Below, piece after piece: positions 1 to 9,937 of a DNA stretch of 64,000 nucleotides; position 1 is the first letter of the stretch, and each line of letters starts with the position of its first letter. The translations under genes were made by a program, and so were the position numbers. The stretch lies in NCBI RefSeq assembly GCF_024363255.1, contig NZ_AP026070.1, positions 4,092,001-4,156,000 on the forward strand, given 5' to 3'. The notes below the pieces were generated by a model. The model ran no database searches. It saw nothing but the letters and a program-made list of their open reading frames with translations, and was not told the origin of the DNA. The stretch comes from Shewanella sp. NFH-SH190041 (GTDB taxonomy: Bacteria; Pseudomonadota; Gammaproteobacteria; Enterobacterales; Shewanellaceae).

Positions 1-1460
1 TTGATCCCCGGCATATCCCTTGCGGCGCGGTACAAGTCAATCACATGCTGATGATCTGTATTTAGATGCCCACAGATCCCGGGATACACACAGGACAATC
101 GGCGGCAGGTCTGCTCAGCTTTTTCACTGCTACAACCCAGGCGGTACATATTGGCCGTCGGACCACCCAGATCTGAAATCACCCCGGTAAAACCGGGCAC
201 TTTTTCTTGGATCTCACGGATTTCCCGCAAAATAGATTCTTGGGATCGGCTCTGAATAATGCGGCCCTCATGCTCTGTAATCGAGCAAAAAGAGCAGCCC
301 CCGAAACAGCCCCGCATAATATTGATCGAAGTTTTGATCATGTCATAGGCAGGGATCTTGGCCTTACCGTAAACAGGATGGGGGATCCGCTGATAGGGCA
401 AATCAAAGACAGCATCCATTTCATCTGTGTTGAGCGGATAGGCTGGCGGGTTAACCCACACCGCCCGATCGCCATGACTTTGGTACAGCGCCCGGGCACA
501 ACCTGGGTTAGTTTCCTGATGCATCACCCGGGAAGCATGGGCATAGAGATATCTATCCTGGGAGACTTTTTCAAACCCCGGCAACATCACATAGGATTTT
601 TTCCACGGCTTGGGTTTGGGCGGTTGTACCGTAATAGCTTTAGGCGCGTCGTTATCAAAAATCTTGTTATCCGTAGGCCCAGACAGATTCTGACAGCCAA
701 CATCATCGGCGCCATAAGGATTGGGAATAGGCTCGATTTTATGCAACTGATCCAGTTTGCGAGAATCCATCCCGCGCCACAGCGGTAACGGTTGTTTCAC
801 AATCACAGCCGTGCCCCGGACATCCTGCAGATTAGCCACGGGCTCACCGGCAGCTAATCTGTGGGCCACTTCTACCAGCGGACGTTCAGCATTGCCGTAA
901 ATCAGCATGTCGGCTTTAGCATCAAAAATCACACTGCGGCGAACTTTATCTGACCAGTAATCATAGTGAGCCAAACGGCGAAGACTCGCCTCAATGCCCC
1001 CCAACACCACAGGCACCTCTTTATAAGCTTCCTTACAGCGTTGAGTGTATACAGTAACAGCCCGATCCGGCCGCTTACCGCCTTCATTATTCGGGGTGTA
1101 GGCATCGTCATGCCGTAATTTGCGATCAGCTGTGTAGCGGTTGATCATTGAGTCCATATTGCCAGCCGTCACGCCGAAAAACAGATTCGGCTTGCCCAGC
1201 TGCATAAAATCAGCCTTACTGGACCAATCTGGCTGAGCAATAATTCCCACTCGGAAACCTTGGGCCTCTAGCAATCGACCAATAACGGCCATGCCGAAAC
1301 TCGGGTGATCCACATAGGCATCGCCAGTCACAATAATGATGTCGCAGCTGTCCCAGCCAAGCTTATCCATTTCCTTTCTGGACATCGGCAGAAATGGCGC
1401 ATGGCCATAGCACTCCGCCCAATATTTGGGATAGGTAAATAAAGTCGACTCTACCTGCAT
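1..1460 (-). CDS. ygiQ: YgiQ-family radical SAM protein (partial, C-terminus off window)
   Basis: The reverse-strand frame opens at an ATG at 1460 ([16 protein letters not shown]) and stays open to the left edge, giving about 486 residues of a protein that is usually 700 or more residues long. The radical SAM cluster motif CFGGCSFC (CxxxCxxC) lies in the later part of the visible protein and follows an N-terminal domain typical of the YgiQ/UPF0313 family. Such proteins use a 4Fe-4S cluster and S-adenosylmethionine, but the substrate of this family is not established. The gene stands alone, with its promoter region to the right. The family call rests on the motif and remembered sequence; the true end lies outside the window. 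Confidence 0.88.
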   Translation of the reverse strand, partial: MQVESTLFTYPKYWAECYGHAPFLPMSRKEMDKLGWDSCDIIIVTGDAYVDHPSFGMAVIGRLLEAQGFRVGIIAQPDWSSKADFMQLGKPNLFFGVTAGNMDSMINRYTADRKLRHDDAYTPNNEGGKRPDRAVTVYTQRCKEAYKEVPVVLGGIEASLRRLAHYDYWSDKVRRSVIFDAKADMLIYGNAERPLVEVAHRLAAGEPVANLQDVRGTAVIVKQPLPLWRGMDSRKLDQLHKIEPIPNPYGADDVGCQNLSGPTDNKIFDNDAPKAITVQPPKPKPWKKSYVMLPGFEKVSQDRYLYAHASRVMHQETNPGCARALYQSHGDRAVWVNPPAYPLNTDEMDAVFDLPYQRIPHPVYGKAKIPAYDMIKTSINIMRGCFGGCSFCSITEHEGRIIQSRSQESILREIREIQEKVPGFTGVISDLGGPTANMYRLGCSSEKAEQTCRRLSCVYPGICGHLNTDHQHVIDLYRAARDMPGI

Positions 1461-1994
1461 AACGCTACACCTGATGAAAGCAAATCACGCCGGAATCATG
1501 ACAAAATCCGGCATTTAAAGGGGGCGGAGTATACCAGTTGCCGCCTGTCGGCGCGAATAAAAATCCACCGATGCTGTTGCCAGACGCCCGTTCTCTATCC
1601 GTTATAAATAGCCCATCGCGATGGTGAAATCACTCATAGCGAGCGATTCGCTCATCCCCTAAACTAAGTCCTAAACACTTTGGCGTAATCTGTGGCAAAA
1701 AACCAAATAAGGTGTGATAGCAAAAGTAAATGAGCATGACAGTATTTATCTATACTGAAAAATGACATGTATCAGAACGATTATCTTGGCAAACTTTGCG
1801 TTTTAGACCGCCCAAAAACCAGCTAATGACCATACTAAATGGTTTACAACATAAAACATGTGTTATTAATTTGTAACGCTGTTTTTTGTGCCTGAGCCCA
1901 CGACATTTACTGCTGGGCAAGCATGACAGGTGGAACTCACCTCTGACGGCTGCGGGACGCTGACGCAGTAAGATTCCAGGGAGGACGCACATCA
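1461..1994. other. Intergenic region between ygiQ and the Omp85-like gene
   Basis: This 534-base stretch separates two divergent genes. Apart from the ygiQ promoter and hairpin it is AT-rich in its right half (about 1700-1880), which fits a promoter region for the plus-strand outer-membrane gene. No convincing gene or RNA was seen. Confidence 0.6.
1528..1557 (-). promoter_or_regulatory. Candidate sigma70 promoter for ygiQ
   Basis: On the minus strand TTCGCG (1552-1557) and TATACT (1528-1533) are separated by 18 bases, about 70 bases before the ygiQ ATG. A 6-bp hairpin (GCCGGA/TCCGGC, 1489-1512) falls in the predicted leader. The -10 is good and the -35 is weak. Confidence 0.45.
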
Positions 1995-3650
1995 ATGATG
2001 CATCCGCTCCAGCCAAAAAACCTATCGGGTACACGCTTATCAAGGTGCCACATGCTGCTGTGGCTTAGTAGCCTGTTTAGCGCTGCCAGCTATGCAACGC
2101 CCCAATCAACCAAAGATACAGCAACAACGTCTGTGACTGTGGGTACGATTAAGATCATCAATCATCCCATTTTTGATGAAGATGATCCCGATGCTTTTTT
2201 CCTGCACCGCTGGGCGAACTTTCTGCATATCAACACGCAAGAAAGTACCATTTTAGATAAACTCAGCTTTGCACCCGGCGATCAGGTCAATCAGCACACA
2301 TTGGCAGAGGCTCAGCGGATTCTTAGAGCCCAACCTTACCTGCGTGACAGCCAAATCCAAATATTGCCAGATGCAGCAGGTAATACTGCCCACCAAGATG
2401 CCACCATTGAAGTCAAAACGTGGGATAACTGGTCGTTGTTACCGACCTTGAGTATTGGTCGCAGTGGTGGCAACAACCGCTTTTCATTTGGCATCAAAGA
2501 AGACAATCTGCTGGGTAAAGGCATACGCACCCGGCTGAAATACCAATCCAATGCTGACCGCACTGGCTATAAATTGGCATTTGATACCCCATTAAAATGG
2601 GTCCACCACGCCAGATTACAGGCGGAAATTCAAGACAATGATGATGGTCAGGCTCATCAATTGGCATTTGATAAACCCTTTTACACCCTGGATGGTAAAC
2701 GAAAGTACCGGATTGAATATGCCGATAACAACCGCATTGATACCCTACGCCAAAATGGTGAGGAAACTGACAGCTTTCGCCATCGCTCCCAGTTTATTAA
2801 TGCCAGCTATGGCTGGCTGCATCACACTGAGACGGATAGCATTCAACGCTTAATCACTGGGATAACTCAGGATCAGCATCTGTTTAGCCGTAATAATCAG
2901 GTACCTAATAGCACACTACCGCAGGATCGTCGCTTTCTCTACCCTTGGTTAGCTTGGGAATATATCGAAGATGATTTTAAGGTGCTCAACAATGTTCATC
3001 TCATCAATTACAACGAGGACTTTAATCTAGGTTGGCAACACTACGTTCAATTAGGAGTGGAAACCCGGGATATTCACCATAGCCCTGGCTATCACCTGCA
3101 ATGGTACTCCAGTCGGGGCTATCATGATGACAACCTGATCCTCTTACTCAGTCTGGCGGGAAAATCTGTACTTAATACCCAGCAGAAAAATTTTTACCGG
3201 CTCGATCTTAGCTCTGAGCTATTTTATCAACTCACCCCAAAGTGGACCCTGTACCAGCGACTACAGTTAGCTAGCAGTAAAAATAACTATTTGGATCAGC
3301 CTTTTTCACTTGGCGACAGCACAGGGATCCGCGGTTATCCGGATGGCTATCAGCAAGGCGATCAACAGTGGCAGCTGACAGGTGAAGTGCGCAATTACCC
3401 CAATATCAACCTGTATCAATTGGCTGAGCTGGGTTGGGCTGTATTTGCTGATATCGGCCGGGCGTTTGGTGACAACGCCGACACTAACGTCATCAAAGGA
3501 GCTATTGGCAGTATCGGGATTGGCGCGCGTATTTATTCATCTCGGTCAAGTTATGGCAATGTTGCCCATATTGACCTTAGTGTACCGCTGAATAAAGGCC
3601 CAGGACTGGATAATTGGGAGTGGCGGTTTGAGGTAAGAAATCGCTTTTGA
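1995..3650 (+). CDS. Omp85/BamA-TamA superfamily outer-membrane protein with one POTRA domain
   Basis: A 551-residue protein begins at ATG 1995, about ten bases after a GGGAGG ribosome-binding site. Residues 20-34 (LLWLSSLFSAASYA) form a signal-peptide core with cleavage likely after Ala34. Residues about 48-141 look like a single POTRA domain (FAPGDQVNQ, then an LR-rich helix). The rest has amphipathic beta-strand character, the IRGYPDG motif at 445-451 matches the conserved RGY/F of the Omp85 L6 loop, and the chain ends in Phe, as outer-membrane barrels do. BamA has five POTRAs and TamA three, so this is neither. No partner gene (a tamB-like or two-partner-secretion substrate) is adjacent. 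Its client is unknown. Confidence 0.8.
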   Translation: MMHPLQPKNLSGTRLSRCHMLLWLSSLFSAASYATPQSTKDTATTSVTVGTIKIINHPIFDEDDPDAFFLHRWANFLHINTQESTILDKLSFAPGDQVNQHTLAEAQRILRAQPYLRDSQIQILPDAAGNTAHQDATIEVKTWDNWSLLPTLSIGRSGGNNRFSFGIKEDNLLGKGIRTRLKYQSNADRTGYKLAFDTPLKWVHHARLQAEIQDNDDGQAHQLAFDKPFYTLDGKRKYRIEYADNNRIDTLRQNGEETDSFRHRSQFINASYGWLHHTETDSIQRLITGITQDQHLFSRNNQVPNSTLPQDRRFLYPWLAWEYIEDDFKVLNNVHLINYNEDFNLGWQHYVQLGVETRDIHHSPGYHLQWYSSRGYHDDNLILLLSLAGKSVLNTQQKNFYRLDLSSELFYQLTPKWTLYQRLQLASSKNNYLDQPFSLGDSTGIRGYPDGYQQGDQQWQLTGEVRNYPNINLYQLAELGWAVFADIGRAFGDNADTNVIKGAIGSIGIGARIYSSRSSYGNVAHIDLSVPLNKGPGLDNWEWRFEVRNRF

Positions 3651-3922
3651 CCCCTGATATGCATACATCATATAAAGCCGAATTTGACATAGCGATTAAT
3701 TATAATGTTGCAAAATTGTGAGACATAGCGCAAAAAATTCGCTATGTTGGTGTTAGGGCGCAGAATACAACCCCTCCATGATGGAGCGACACCTCAGCCC
3801 ACTGGACCTCCGGGAACAGCTGTTCTATGCACGGCTGAATCGGGGATCACAGTGTTGAGATGCCGCTTACTAGAGCTTGATATCCCGCGGCCTTTTCCGT
3901 CCGGCATTTTCCCACTATCTCG
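3651..3922 (+). other. Candidate small RNA or long structured 3' UTR
   Basis: Between the Omp85-like gene and a strong terminator lie about 270 bases with structure but no convincing reading frame. TATAAT at 3701-3706 could be a -10, although the -35 position is weak. TTGACA at 3684-3689 is too close to serve it. An 8-bp perfect hairpin ACATAGCG/CGCTATGT occupies 3723-3747, and GC-rich short stems follow (for example CTCC/GGAG at about 3776-3788). I compared it from memory with 6S, CsrB, GcvB, Spot 42, SRP RNA and common riboswitches and recognise none of them. It may simply be the 3' UTR of the upstream gene. Confidence 0.4.
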
Positions 3923-3960
3923 GACATAATAAAGCCGCCTTCTGGCGGTTTTATTATGTC
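3923..3960 (+). terminator. Strong rho-independent terminator
   Basis: A 17-bp stem with one G-U pair (GACATAATAAAGCCGCC, 3923-3939, against 3944-3960) closes a TTCT loop, with a T-rich run on the 3' side. It should end the transcript of the Omp85-like gene or of a small RNA on the plus strand. Its symmetry lets it also work as a back-up terminator for rnpB. Confidence 0.8.
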
Positions 3961-3989
3961 TACATCATTATTCCGCTAGGGTTAAAAAC

Positions 3990-4022
3990 AAAAAAACCGC
4001 ATTCCTTTCGGAATGCGGTTTT
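3990..4022 (-). terminator. rnpB rho-independent terminator
   Basis: On the minus strand AACCGCATTCC, a short loop and GGAATGCGGTT are followed by a run of T, directly after the rnpB 3' end. Confidence 0.9.
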
Positions 4023-4027
4023 CTCAA

Positions 4028-4396
<369 letters not shown>

Positions 4397-4400
4397 AGCG

Positions 4401-4429
4401 ATTATACCCAAGGGGACGGTGCAAACCAA
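4401..4429 (-). promoter_or_regulatory. rnpB promoter
   Basis: On the minus strand TTGGTT (4424-4429) and a perfect TATAAT (4401-4406) are 17 bases apart. The predicted start, near 4394-4396, coincides with the rnpB 5' end. Confidence 0.75.
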
Positions 4430-4432
4430 CTA

Positions 4433-4456
4433 AAAAAAACCGCTCAACCGGTTAAT
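4433..4456 (-). terminator. rsmI terminator
   Basis: Just after the rsmI stop, the minus strand reads AACCG, a short loop, CGGTT and a run of T. The stem is short but the U tract is good. It separates rsmI from rnpB, although it overlaps the rnpB -35 region. Confidence 0.6.
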
Positions 4457-4459
4457 CGC

Positions 4460-5305
4460 TTAAAGCCCAGCCTCTAAACCGTGTTTATACAGGGCATTCT
4501 TCTTCAAACCGTGGATCTGGGCGGCCAATGCAGCGGCCTTTTTCAGTGGCAATTCCTGACACAACAAGGTCAAAGTGGTCACCGCCACAGCAGGGATTTG
4601 TTCTTCCCCTTCTGCTGCTCGGTATCCATGACACATCAGAACAATTTCACCTTTTTGCTGATTATCGTCAGCCATTACCCGGGCTAACACCTCGGCAGCA
4701 GTGCCTGTAAGAAAGGTTTCAAAGGTTTTCGTCACTTCCCGCGCCATCACAATCTGCCGGTCAGCCCCCAAAACTTGAGCGATAGCCTCTAGGCTATACA
4801 CAATCCGGTGAGGGGACTCATAGAAGATCAGAGTGCGGGGATCTTCTTTCATTTCAGCCAACTTATCGAGCCGGGCTTTTTCTTTTGCCGGTAAAAAACC
4901 TTCAAATGAAAAACGATCTGATGGTAAACCAGAAGCGCTAAGGGCGGTAATCGCAGCACAAGGGCCCGGCAAAGGCACCACATCATACCCTTGAGCCCGC
5001 ACATGGGTGACAAGATGATAACCAGGATCAGAAATCAGGGGCGTTCCAGCATCAGAGATCAAGGCAATCGCCTGACCAGCAGCAAGCTGTTCCACCACCC
5101 ACTGCGCGCGGGCACGCTCATTATGATCGTGCAGCGCGGTAGTGCGGGTACTGATACCGAAATGGCTCAACAGTTTGCCGCTGTGACGGGTATCCTCACA
5201 GGCGATAAGTGCCACCTGCTCCAGCACCTCAACCGCCCGAGGGCTCAGATCCTGCAAATTTCCAATTGGGGTGGGAACAATATAAAGCGCGACCGGAAGG
5301 GTCAT
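4460..5305 (-). CDS. rsmI: 16S rRNA (cytidine-1402-2'-O)-methyltransferase
   Basis: This 281-residue protein is the usual length for RsmI (E. coli YraL). It has the SAM-dependent tetrapyrrole-methylase fold: the N-terminal [17 protein letters not shown], then [11 protein letters not shown], the [13 protein letters not shown] loop and the [14 protein letters not shown] motif. RsmI 2'-O-methylates C1402 in the decoding centre of the small ribosomal subunit. It is divergent from lpoA, as in E. coli, with about 207 bases between them. Confidence 0.96.
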   Translation of the reverse strand: MTLPVALYIVPTPIGNLQDLSPRAVEVLEQVALIACEDTRHSGKLLSHFGISTRTTALHDHNERARAQWVVEQLAAGQAIALISDAGTPLISDPGYHLVTHVRAQGYDVVPLPGPCAAITALSASGLPSDRFSFEGFLPAKEKARLDKLAEMKEDPRTLIFYESPHRIVYSLEAIAQVLGADRQIVMAREVTKTFETFLTGTAAEVLARVMADDNQQKGEIVLMCHGYRAAEGEEQIPAVAVTTLTLLCQELPLKKAAALAAQIHGLKKNALYKHGLEAGL

Positions 5306-5326
5306 AATTACCTCTGTGATGACTCA

Positions 5327-5428
5327 TGCTCAGTGCATTGCTGTCATTTTCACAACAGTAAACTGAACGATTAAAAATGCATGACAGCCAATGCTGCCAC
5401 CTGCCATCCGCCAGCAATGCACTGAGCA
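5327..5428. repeat. Interrupted 17-bp inverted repeat between rsmI and lpoA
   Basis: TGCTCAGTGCATTGCTG at 5327-5343 and its perfect reverse complement at 5412-5428 flank about 68 bases. Extending the left arm by TCAT gives a match to ATGACAGC at 5391-5398, which stands apart from the right arm as if about 23-27 bases had been inserted, with CAGC at both junctions. It could be a REP-like palindromic element or a structured leader. Confidence 0.65.
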
Positions 5429-5450
5429 GGCTCAGGTTGGCCCGCTTCTC

Positions 5451-5480
5451 TAGTCACATTCTGGGGCGGATTGGTATAAA
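5451..5480 (+). promoter_or_regulatory. Candidate promoter for the lpoA operon
   Basis: TAGTCA (5451-5456) and TATAAA (5475-5480) are 18 bases apart, and the predicted start lies about 25 bases before the lpoA start codon. The -10 is good; the -35 is only fair. Confidence 0.4.
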
Positions 5481-5512
5481 CTACAGCCAGCATTTTATCA
5501 GAGTGAAGCCAA

Positions 5513-7345
5513 GTGTTGAAAAGCCTGAAAACAATTAAGTTTATTCCTGCAGCCATTTTAGCGGCAATCCTTGCAGGATGCGCCAGCGCACCCAAACCGG
5601 TACATTACCCTGATACCGTCGTATCTCTTGCAGATGCTAGCCAAACCCCGGGGTGGTATCTCTCTAAAATTACCTCGGTTTTATCTATTCAGGCACAGCA
5701 GAGTTACACCCTGCTCGCAGCACATGCGTATTTAAATCAGGGCGACTACAGCAGTGCAGATAAATTACTGCAGGCCTTAAATGGTAAGCTCAAAACACCG
5801 CAGCTACAGGCCGAATACGCTTATCTTAGTGCACTGTCTTTGAAGCAACAATCCAAGCCTAATGAAGCCCTTAACGCATTATCTTATCCAACAGCATGGG
5901 AGCTGCCCGACTGGCAATGGCGTAACTATTACAGCCTGAAAGCCAAATTATACGAACAGTTACAGAAGCCTATTGATGAGGTTCGACAGCTCAGCCTGTT
6001 AGAAAACTATCTGCAACCCGGACATCGCACTGAATTGAATGACACTATCTGGCATGCGCTTGAGCCTATCGATGAAGCGACGCTAGAACCTTACGTCAAT
6101 ACTCAGAATAACCCAACCTTTGCAGGCTGGATGCAATTGGCTTATATCGCTAAACATTATGCGATTGCCCCGAATGAACTGGTGAAATATTTAGGTCAAT
6201 GGCAACAACAAAATCCATCACACCCGGGTGCCATCAAGCTCCCGACTGATCTGGAAAAAGCGCTCAGCGCCAAACCATATCGCCCGGAGCAAATTGCCGT
6301 ATTGTTGCCGCTGACAGGCCCTCGGGCTATTGTTGCCAACCCGATAAAGCAGGGAATACTAAGCAACTATCTCGCCTCTGGTAATAATCAGATTACTATC
6401 AATTTTTATGATACCGCTAAGAATGTCACGTTAGCCTATCAACAGGCGCAAGCTGCTGGCGCTGAATTTATCCTGGGCCCCTTGCTACCCAGCAATGTGG
6501 ATAAACTACAAACATATTTGGCTCAACCCGCACAGCAGGGTCATGATATTCCGCAGTTATTTTTGAACCAGACAGATAGCTTCACACCCAAAGCCGATCT
6601 CTTTTACTTTGCGCTCTCACCATCGCAAGAAGCCTCAGATGCAGCACAAAAGATGTATCAAGATGGGATCCGTACCCCTCTGCTTTTGGTCAGCAGTGAT
6701 AGCACTGGCAGACGGATGGCTGACGCATTCAATCTAGCTTGGCAGCAATTGACCGGAAAAGACGCCGAAGTACATTACTATCAAAATGGCGACAAAATGA
6801 GTCTGGCAGTTAAAGAAGCCCTCGGCGTTAAAGACAGTCAAGCCCGAATTGCTCGAATGAAAGCGCTGATCGGCCCACAATTAAAGGCCGATTTCCGCTC
6901 TAGACGGGATATTGATGCTATTTATATGATTGCCGGCGATACCGATTTACCCCTGCTAAAACCGTTTATTGATGTTAATTTCAGTGTCTTTGCTCAACCG
7001 GTCCCACTGTACACCACCAGTCGTAGTCGACTGGAGCAAGATACCAGTCAAACCGCCGTGGAGCTGAACAATATCACGATCAGTGATAGCCCGTGGTTAA
7101 TGCGCCCAACAGAGGAAAATCAAGAAGTCAGCAAGCTGTGGCCCAACTGGAACAACAGGCAAAAACGCCTTTATACCATGGGATATGATGCGCTGGATCT
7201 CGTTAGCCGCTTAGCACAAATGCGTGCTTTCCCAGGGTATCAATTCCAAGGCCGCAGTGGCACGCTATCTGCGACGGCTTATGGGGTGATTGACCGTCAT
7301 CTAAGTTGGGGTAAATACCAAAGAGGTCGGCTAAAACCACTATGA
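5513..7345 (+). CDS. lpoA: LpoA, lipoprotein activator of penicillin-binding protein 1a
   Basis: A 610-residue LppC/LpoA-family lipoprotein starts at GTG 5513, with TTG as the next codon. The N-terminus is a lipoprotein signal ending in the lipobox LAGC with Cys23 as the acylated residue. Residues about 35-250 are TPR-like helices. Residues about 260-610 form a periplasmic-binding-protein-like domain (IAVLLPLTGPRA, FILGPLLPSN, AIYMIAGD). In E. coli LpoA crosses the periplasm from the outer membrane and stimulates the peptidoglycan synthase PBP1a. Its neighbours yraN, diaA and dolP are in the same order as in E. coli, and the stop overlaps the yraN ATG. Confidence 0.93.
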   Translation: MLKSLKTIKFIPAAILAAILAGCASAPKPVHYPDTVVSLADASQTPGWYLSKITSVLSIQAQQSYTLLAAHAYLNQGDYSSADKLLQALNGKLKTPQLQAEYAYLSALSLKQQSKPNEALNALSYPTAWELPDWQWRNYYSLKAKLYEQLQKPIDEVRQLSLLENYLQPGHRTELNDTIWHALEPIDEATLEPYVNTQNNPTFAGWMQLAYIAKHYAIAPNELVKYLGQWQQQNPSHPGAIKLPTDLEKALSAKPYRPEQIAVLLPLTGPRAIVANPIKQGILSNYLASGNNQITINFYDTAKNVTLAYQQAQAAGAEFILGPLLPSNVDKLQTYLAQPAQQGHDIPQLFLNQTDSFTPKADLFYFALSPSQEASDAAQKMYQDGIRTPLLLVSSDSTGRRMADAFNLAWQQLTGKDAEVHYYQNGDKMSLAVKEALGVKDSQARIARMKALIGPQLKADFRSRRDIDAIYMIAGDTDLPLLKPFIDVNFSVFAQPVPLYTTSRSRLEQDTSQTAVELNNITISDSPWLMRPTEENQEVSKLWPNWNNRQKRLYTMGYDALDLVSRLAQMRAFPGYQFQGRSGTLSATAYGVIDRHLSWGKYQRGRLKPL

Positions 7346-7668
7346 GTAGTGGCCACCAGGCTGAATTAATCGCCAAGGACTATTTGCAAAAACAGGGGCT
7401 GACTTGGGTCGCATCTAATGTCAGCTACCCCTTTGGCGAGCTAGATATCATCATGCAAGAGCATGATGCTTGGGTGTTTGTTGAAGTAAAATACCGAGCA
7501 ACACAACACTTTGGTGGCGCGATCTCAGCCATTAGTAACAAAAAAATAGCCAGACTGCGAAAAGCAGCAGCATATTATCTGCAACAACACCAGATCAACG
7601 CACCATGCCGGTTTGATTTACTGGCGATTGAAGGCAGCGAGATACACTGGCTGAAAAATATTTTTTGA
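7342..7668 (+). CDS. yraN: YraN, UPF0102 endonuclease-like protein
   Basis: This 108-residue protein starts within the lpoA stop (ATGA overlap). The motif GELDIIMQEHDAWVFVEVKYR holds the D...ExK arrangement of the restriction-endonuclease-like fold, and the family is annotated as a putative Holliday-junction-resolvase-like nuclease. No activity is firmly established. It is slightly short for the family (about 110-130 residues). Overlap with lpoA implies translational coupling. Confidence 0.9.
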   Translation: MSSGHQAELIAKDYLQKQGLTWVASNVSYPFGELDIIMQEHDAWVFVEVKYRATQHFGGAISAISNKKIARLRKAAAYYLQQHQINAPCRFDLLAIEGSEIHWLKNIF

Positions 7669-7679
7669 ATTGTATGTGA

Positions 7680-8932
<1,253 letters not shown>

Positions 8933-8945
8933 ACAGCACTTACCG

Positions 8946-9818
8946 TCAGTGACTTGGTACCGCAGGCACTGCGCTGCGCAATAGCTTAATTAACGCAGGC
9001 AATATCAGCGATGGCAACACCACTAAAGCCGCACCTAGCCAAGTCAGGCTATCCAGCCACTCATCAAATAACAGCCACCCGAAGAACACTATGAACAATA
9101 AGCCAGTATATTCCGCAATGGCGATATCACTGGCCTGCGCTTGACGGTACGCTAGGACACACAACCAATGGTAAGCTAATAAAAAAGCATTACTCGCAAT
9201 AGCAACAACCAAGACCTGCCAAGAAAAACCAGCAAAGCCCTGATAAGCGGCAATCAACACAGCTAAAGGGATCCCAAGCAGGTTATACATGATTAAGGGC
9301 ATGATAGGGTGCTCGGTATCAGGCAATTTTTTTAACGCCATCTGATTAATGGCAAAGGTAAACGCACTGAAAAGTACAATAATCCCAGCAATATTCAGCT
9401 CTCCGGGGCGCAAGATAATCATAATACCCAAAAATCCCAACAAGGCACATATCCACTGCACCTTAGTTACTTTCTCTTTCAGCAGAAAAAAGCCCAATAA
9501 CATAATCATCAATGGCGCAGAATAAAACAGCGAGCTCACTGTCGCTAAGGGCATAACCATCAGCCCCATCACCAAGCTCAGCGCCCCAACGACCCCAATA
9601 TTGGCTCGAGCCGCATGCACTTTAAATGTGACAGGACGTGGACGGCCAGCACATAGCCAAAAGGGCAATAACATCAACACTGAAGTGACTTGCCGCAGCA
9701 TCAAATAACTCGCGGCATTGGCATCATCAGGAAGCCATTTCACCGAAACATCATACCAGGCACTGAAAAAATTACCGCCAATCAGCAGTAACAAGCCAAT
9801 CATTACATTTTTCTGCAT
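8946..9818 (-). CDS. DMT-superfamily (EamA) transporter
   Basis: This 290-residue integral membrane protein has about ten hydrophobic segments arranged as two EamA repeats (residues about 5-140 and 150-280). It belongs to the drug/metabolite transporter superfamily, whose members usually export amino acids or other metabolites. The substrate cannot be read from sequence. It is divergent from a LysR regulator across 119 bases, which suggests that regulator controls it. The C-terminus is short and cytoplasmic. Confidence 0.82.
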   Translation of the reverse strand: MQKNVMIGLLLLIGGNFFSAWYDVSVKWLPDDANAASYLMLRQVTSVLMLLPFWLCAGRPRPVTFKVHAARANIGVVGALSLVMGLMVMPLATVSSLFYSAPLMIMLLGFFLLKEKVTKVQWICALLGFLGIMIILRPGELNIAGIIVLFSAFTFAINQMALKKLPDTEHPIMPLIMYNLLGIPLAVLIAAYQGFAGFSWQVLVVAIASNAFLLAYHWLCVLAYRQAQASDIAIAEYTGLLFIVFFGWLLFDEWLDSLTWLGAALVVLPSLILPALIKLLRSAVPAVPSH

Positions 9819-9897
9819 TTCTCACTCGGAATCGCTCTCTTTAGCAGCATGATAAAATCCACATAACACAAATTAAAATGATGTTTTCTTATTCAAC

Positions 9898-9912
9898 ATG
9901 AATTAAATTCAT
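9898..9912. promoter_or_regulatory. Candidate LysR-type operator (T-N11-A palindrome)
   Basis: ATGAATTAAATTCAT is a perfect palindrome containing the T-N11-A signature of LysR-family operators. It sits in the divergent intergenic region, 26 bases before the regulator's ATG, in the usual place for autoregulation and control of the transporter. Confidence 0.55.
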
Positions 9913-9937
9913 CACATTAACTTTATGAATACTTATT

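Noticed and set aside
1750..2043. A 97-codon minus-strand frame upstream of the Omp85-like gene
   Set aside because: It overlaps the start of a well-supported gene on the other strand and lies in promoter-like AT-rich DNA.
3684..3706. TTGACA followed by TATAAT as a promoter pair
   Set aside because: The spacer is 11 bases, far below the 16-18 needed; only the TATAAT is kept as a possible -10.
3744..3929. A 61-codon frame in the region after the Omp85-like gene
   Set aside because: No ribosome-binding site, and composition is poor in coding signal; RNA structure explains the stretch better.
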